Shown here piece by piece: positions 20,891 to 22,412 of a stretch of 22,412 nucleotides of DNA (its first letter is position 1; each line of letters begins with the position of its first letter). This DNA comes from a virus. The notes below the pieces were generated by a model that saw nothing but the letters and a program-made list of their open reading frames with translations, searched no databases and was not told the DNA's origin. Both the position numbers and the translations under genes were made by a program. The DNA lies in IMG/VR virus record IMGVR_UViG_3300005536_000083, positions 1 through 22,412 of that record; one strand, written 5' to 3'.

Positions 20891-22174
20891 CTACACCGCC
20901 CTCAGCGTTCGAACACCCTCGGTCTCTGGAGCCATCCGAGCCCGGACCTGAGCGGCCACATCCTCGGGCGCATGCTGATAGATCCACGTGACCTTAGACC
21001 CTCGCTCATGGCCCATGACCGCCTGTGCATCCTTCTCCGGGACCCCGAGATCCTTCAGCCACGTCGCGAACAGATGCCGTGTGTCGTGGACCCGCGGCCA
21101 CCACTCCATCCGCCCTGTCTCCGGGTTCCTGACCTGCCGGGCAAGGCCCGCTGCCTTGATAGCCGGCACCCATACCCTCCTGAAATTGTGCCGTGTGAGC
21201 GTGCCGCCCTGGGGGCCGCGGAACACCAGCTCGTCGGAGTGCAGGTTGTACGGGTCCTCACCGATCGGCGTGACCGACCGCGGCGGCCGCCACCGATCGA
21301 CCATCGTGCGGACCGCGTCAGCGGCCTGCGGAGTCAGCGGTACCGTCCGGAATCCGGCCGCAGACTTGGGCGCAGGCTTGCGGAACAGCCTGCCCTGGTC
21401 CTCACTGAGCACCTCTTTCACCTTGAAGTGCTGAGCCTCGAGGTCGACGTTTTCCCACCGCAGCGCAGTCACCTCACCCCACCGCAACCCCGTGTGCTCG
21501 ATGAACACCGCAAGCGGCCGGTAGTACAAAGGCAACTGCTCGACGATCAGCGCGAACTGCGCACGCGTCGGCGGCCGCAGGTCGTCGGGATGCTTCTTCG
21601 GAGCCTCGCCAACCTCGAGGTCGGCGGCCGGATTGAACGGGATCCGCTTCCCGTCCTTCACCGCAGCGCGCAACATCTGAGTGAGGAGCTCCTGCACCTT
21701 CTTCCTCGTGTGGTAGCCCGGCACGTCCTTGGTGAGCCACGCCTGAAGCTCGATGTACTCGAGGTCGCACAGCCTCCGGCGCCCCCACTTCGGCTCGATG
21801 TGCACGCGCCAGTTGGACAGCTTCCGATTCCTGGTCGTGACGGCGCGCTCAGGCTGCGCTTCCCACCACAGCTCCCACCATTGGGACAGGGTGATCTCGC
21901 CCCGGCGGGGGTCGGCGTACGTCCGCTTGCGGACGCGGGTCCGTACCTCGTCGAGGAACGCCTCGGCTGCCTTCTTGCCGCCCTCGGCGATGGGGTAGTG
22001 CTTGGCTTTCTGTTTCCCGTCCGGGTCCCGGTAGCGGGCCTGCCATGCGCCGATGCAGTCCCGGCGTCGGCGCCGCTCGCCGTACTTCTCGGGCGGGTAC
22101 TTCTCCATGCAGAGTTGGCATCCGCAGCCCTGCTCTCTCAGCTGGCGCGGGTTGTTGACGGTCCTACGCCCCAT
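20891..22174 (-). CDS. int: Tyrosine site-specific integrase
   Basis: This 427-residue recombinase integrates the phage at the host tRNA-Arg(CCU) gene. Catalytic residues are visible: R231 in TGLRWGEV, K270 in the beta-hairpin (PKSAAGFRTVPL), H363-x-x-R366 in HDTRHLFATWL, H389 in MGHE and nucleophile Y399 in IYQHA. The core-binding domain is about 93-180 and the arm-binding domain about 40-90 (AWQARYRDPDGKQKAKHYP). The first 25 residues carry C17-x-C19-x2-C22, unusual for this position and possibly metal-binding. ATG 22174 lies inside the end of the upstream gene, so the two are translationally coupled. attP lies directly downstream of the stop. Length and target match what I recall for phage VWB integrase. 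Confidence 0.93.
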   Translation of the reverse strand: MGRRTVNNPRQLREQGCGCQLCMEKYPPEKYGERRRRRDCIGAWQARYRDPDGKQKAKHYPIAEGGKKAAEAFLDEVRTRVRKRTYADPRRGEITLSQWWELWWEAQPERAVTTRNRKLSNWRVHIEPKWGRRRLCDLEYIELQAWLTKDVPGYHTRKKVQELLTQMLRAAVKDGKRIPFNPAADLEVGEAPKKHPDDLRPPTRAQFALIVEQLPLYYRPLAVFIEHTGLRWGEVTALRWENVDLEAQHFKVKEVLSEDQGRLFRKPAPKSAAGFRTVPLTPQAADAVRTMVDRWRPPRSVTPIGEDPYNLHSDELVFRGPQGGTLTRHNFRRVWVPAIKAAGLARQVRNPETGRMEWWPRVHDTRHLFATWLKDLGVPEKDAQAVMGHERGSKVTWIYQHAPEDVAAQVRARMAPETEGVRTLRAV

Positions 22175-22412
22175 GCTTCACCACCTGTTCGCTCCTCCGC
22201 TGCTGTGGGATGCGGGGGGTCAGGTCGACCAGTTCCCCGCACCAGCAGACTGCACCCAACTCGGGCTGTTCGACGACGAGTTCAGTGAGGATGGCGCGGA
22301 CGAGCGTCACGGTGTGTGCGGATGGGAGTTGCCCCGGGACCTGGATCACGCGCTCGTCGGCATCAAAGCGCGGAAGGCTGTCAGGCGGAGCAAAGTGGAT
22401 GCGGACGCACAT
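22164..22412 (-). CDS. Small protein encoded upstream of int
   Basis: This frame begins at an ATG on the last bases of the window and encodes 82 residues, ending 11 bases inside the int start. It contains RIHFAPPDSLPRFDADERVIQVPG, then HTVTLVRAILTELVVEQPELGAVCWCGE and a basic end (PQQRRSEQVVKHG). Proteins of this pattern often precede integrase genes in Streptomyces phages and integrated elements. The function is unknown; it is not clearly an excisionase because no winged-helix or HTH pattern stands out. The true start could lie further right, outside the window. Confidence 0.65.
   Translation of the reverse strand: MCVRIHFAPPDSLPRFDADERVIQVPGQLPSAHTVTLVRAILTELVVEQPELGAVCWCGELVDLTPRIPQQRRSEQVVKHGA

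Noticed and set aside
20843-22288. Long + strand frame across the integrase region
   Set aside because: The minus strand has all catalytic residues of a tyrosine recombinase; the + frame is Pro/Arg/Leu-rich shadow coding.

Overview
The window looks like part of the genome of a temperate, long-tailed (siphovirus-type) phage of Streptomyces or a close relative. The evidence is a strongly GC-rich sequence, G/C-biased third codon positions, frequent GTG starts, GGAGG-type ribosome binding sites, and protein families typical of Streptomyces phages. The 427-residue tyrosine integrase next to an attP that carries the 3' half of tRNA-Arg(CCU) matches what I remember of Streptomyces phage VWB. That identification is from memory and was not checked.

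Region 1, about 1-6,100, + strand: the end of a head gene, a pectate-lyase-like spike protein, a head-tail connector, a neck protein, a tail terminator, a small unknown, two paralogous tail-tube proteins separated by a Cys/His-containing unknown, then the tail assembly chaperone. Region 2, 6,140-14,650: the chaperone with a very clear -1 frameshift site, the 1254-residue tape measure, a small tail protein, the 965-residue tail-tip/receptor-binding protein, and two small tail accessory genes. Region 3, 14,649-16,877: lysis cassette with an amidase endolysin (possibly with an internal start), a three-helix holin, a one-helix coiled-coil membrane protein, and a membrane-anchored collagen-like protein. 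Genes in regions 1-3 are packed with overlaps or short gaps and look like one late transcription unit.

Region 4, 16,899-19,809: accessory genes that are not structural. They are a 110-residue unknown, a 59-residue minus-strand gene, a large Xre-type regulator with a long helical C-terminal part, a DUF6415-like protein, and two small Cys-containing proteins. They resemble chromosomal Streptomyces regulatory clusters and may act in lysogeny, superinfection control or host conversion.

Region 5, 19,888-22,412: a small Xre repressor-like gene on the minus strand, a perfect operator-like inverted repeat, and about 700 bases without a protein gene. That stretch holds strong terminators, a possible small RNA, and an attP whose core (3' half of tRNA-Arg) is flanked on both sides by the same 11-bp tandem repeat, with 10-bp-phased repeats on the integrase side. 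The integrase and a small upstream gene then run leftwards. Because late genes, attP and int are contiguous and both arms of attP look phage-derived, the sequence is best read as a virion, circular or tandem form rather than a simple prophage-chromosome junction.
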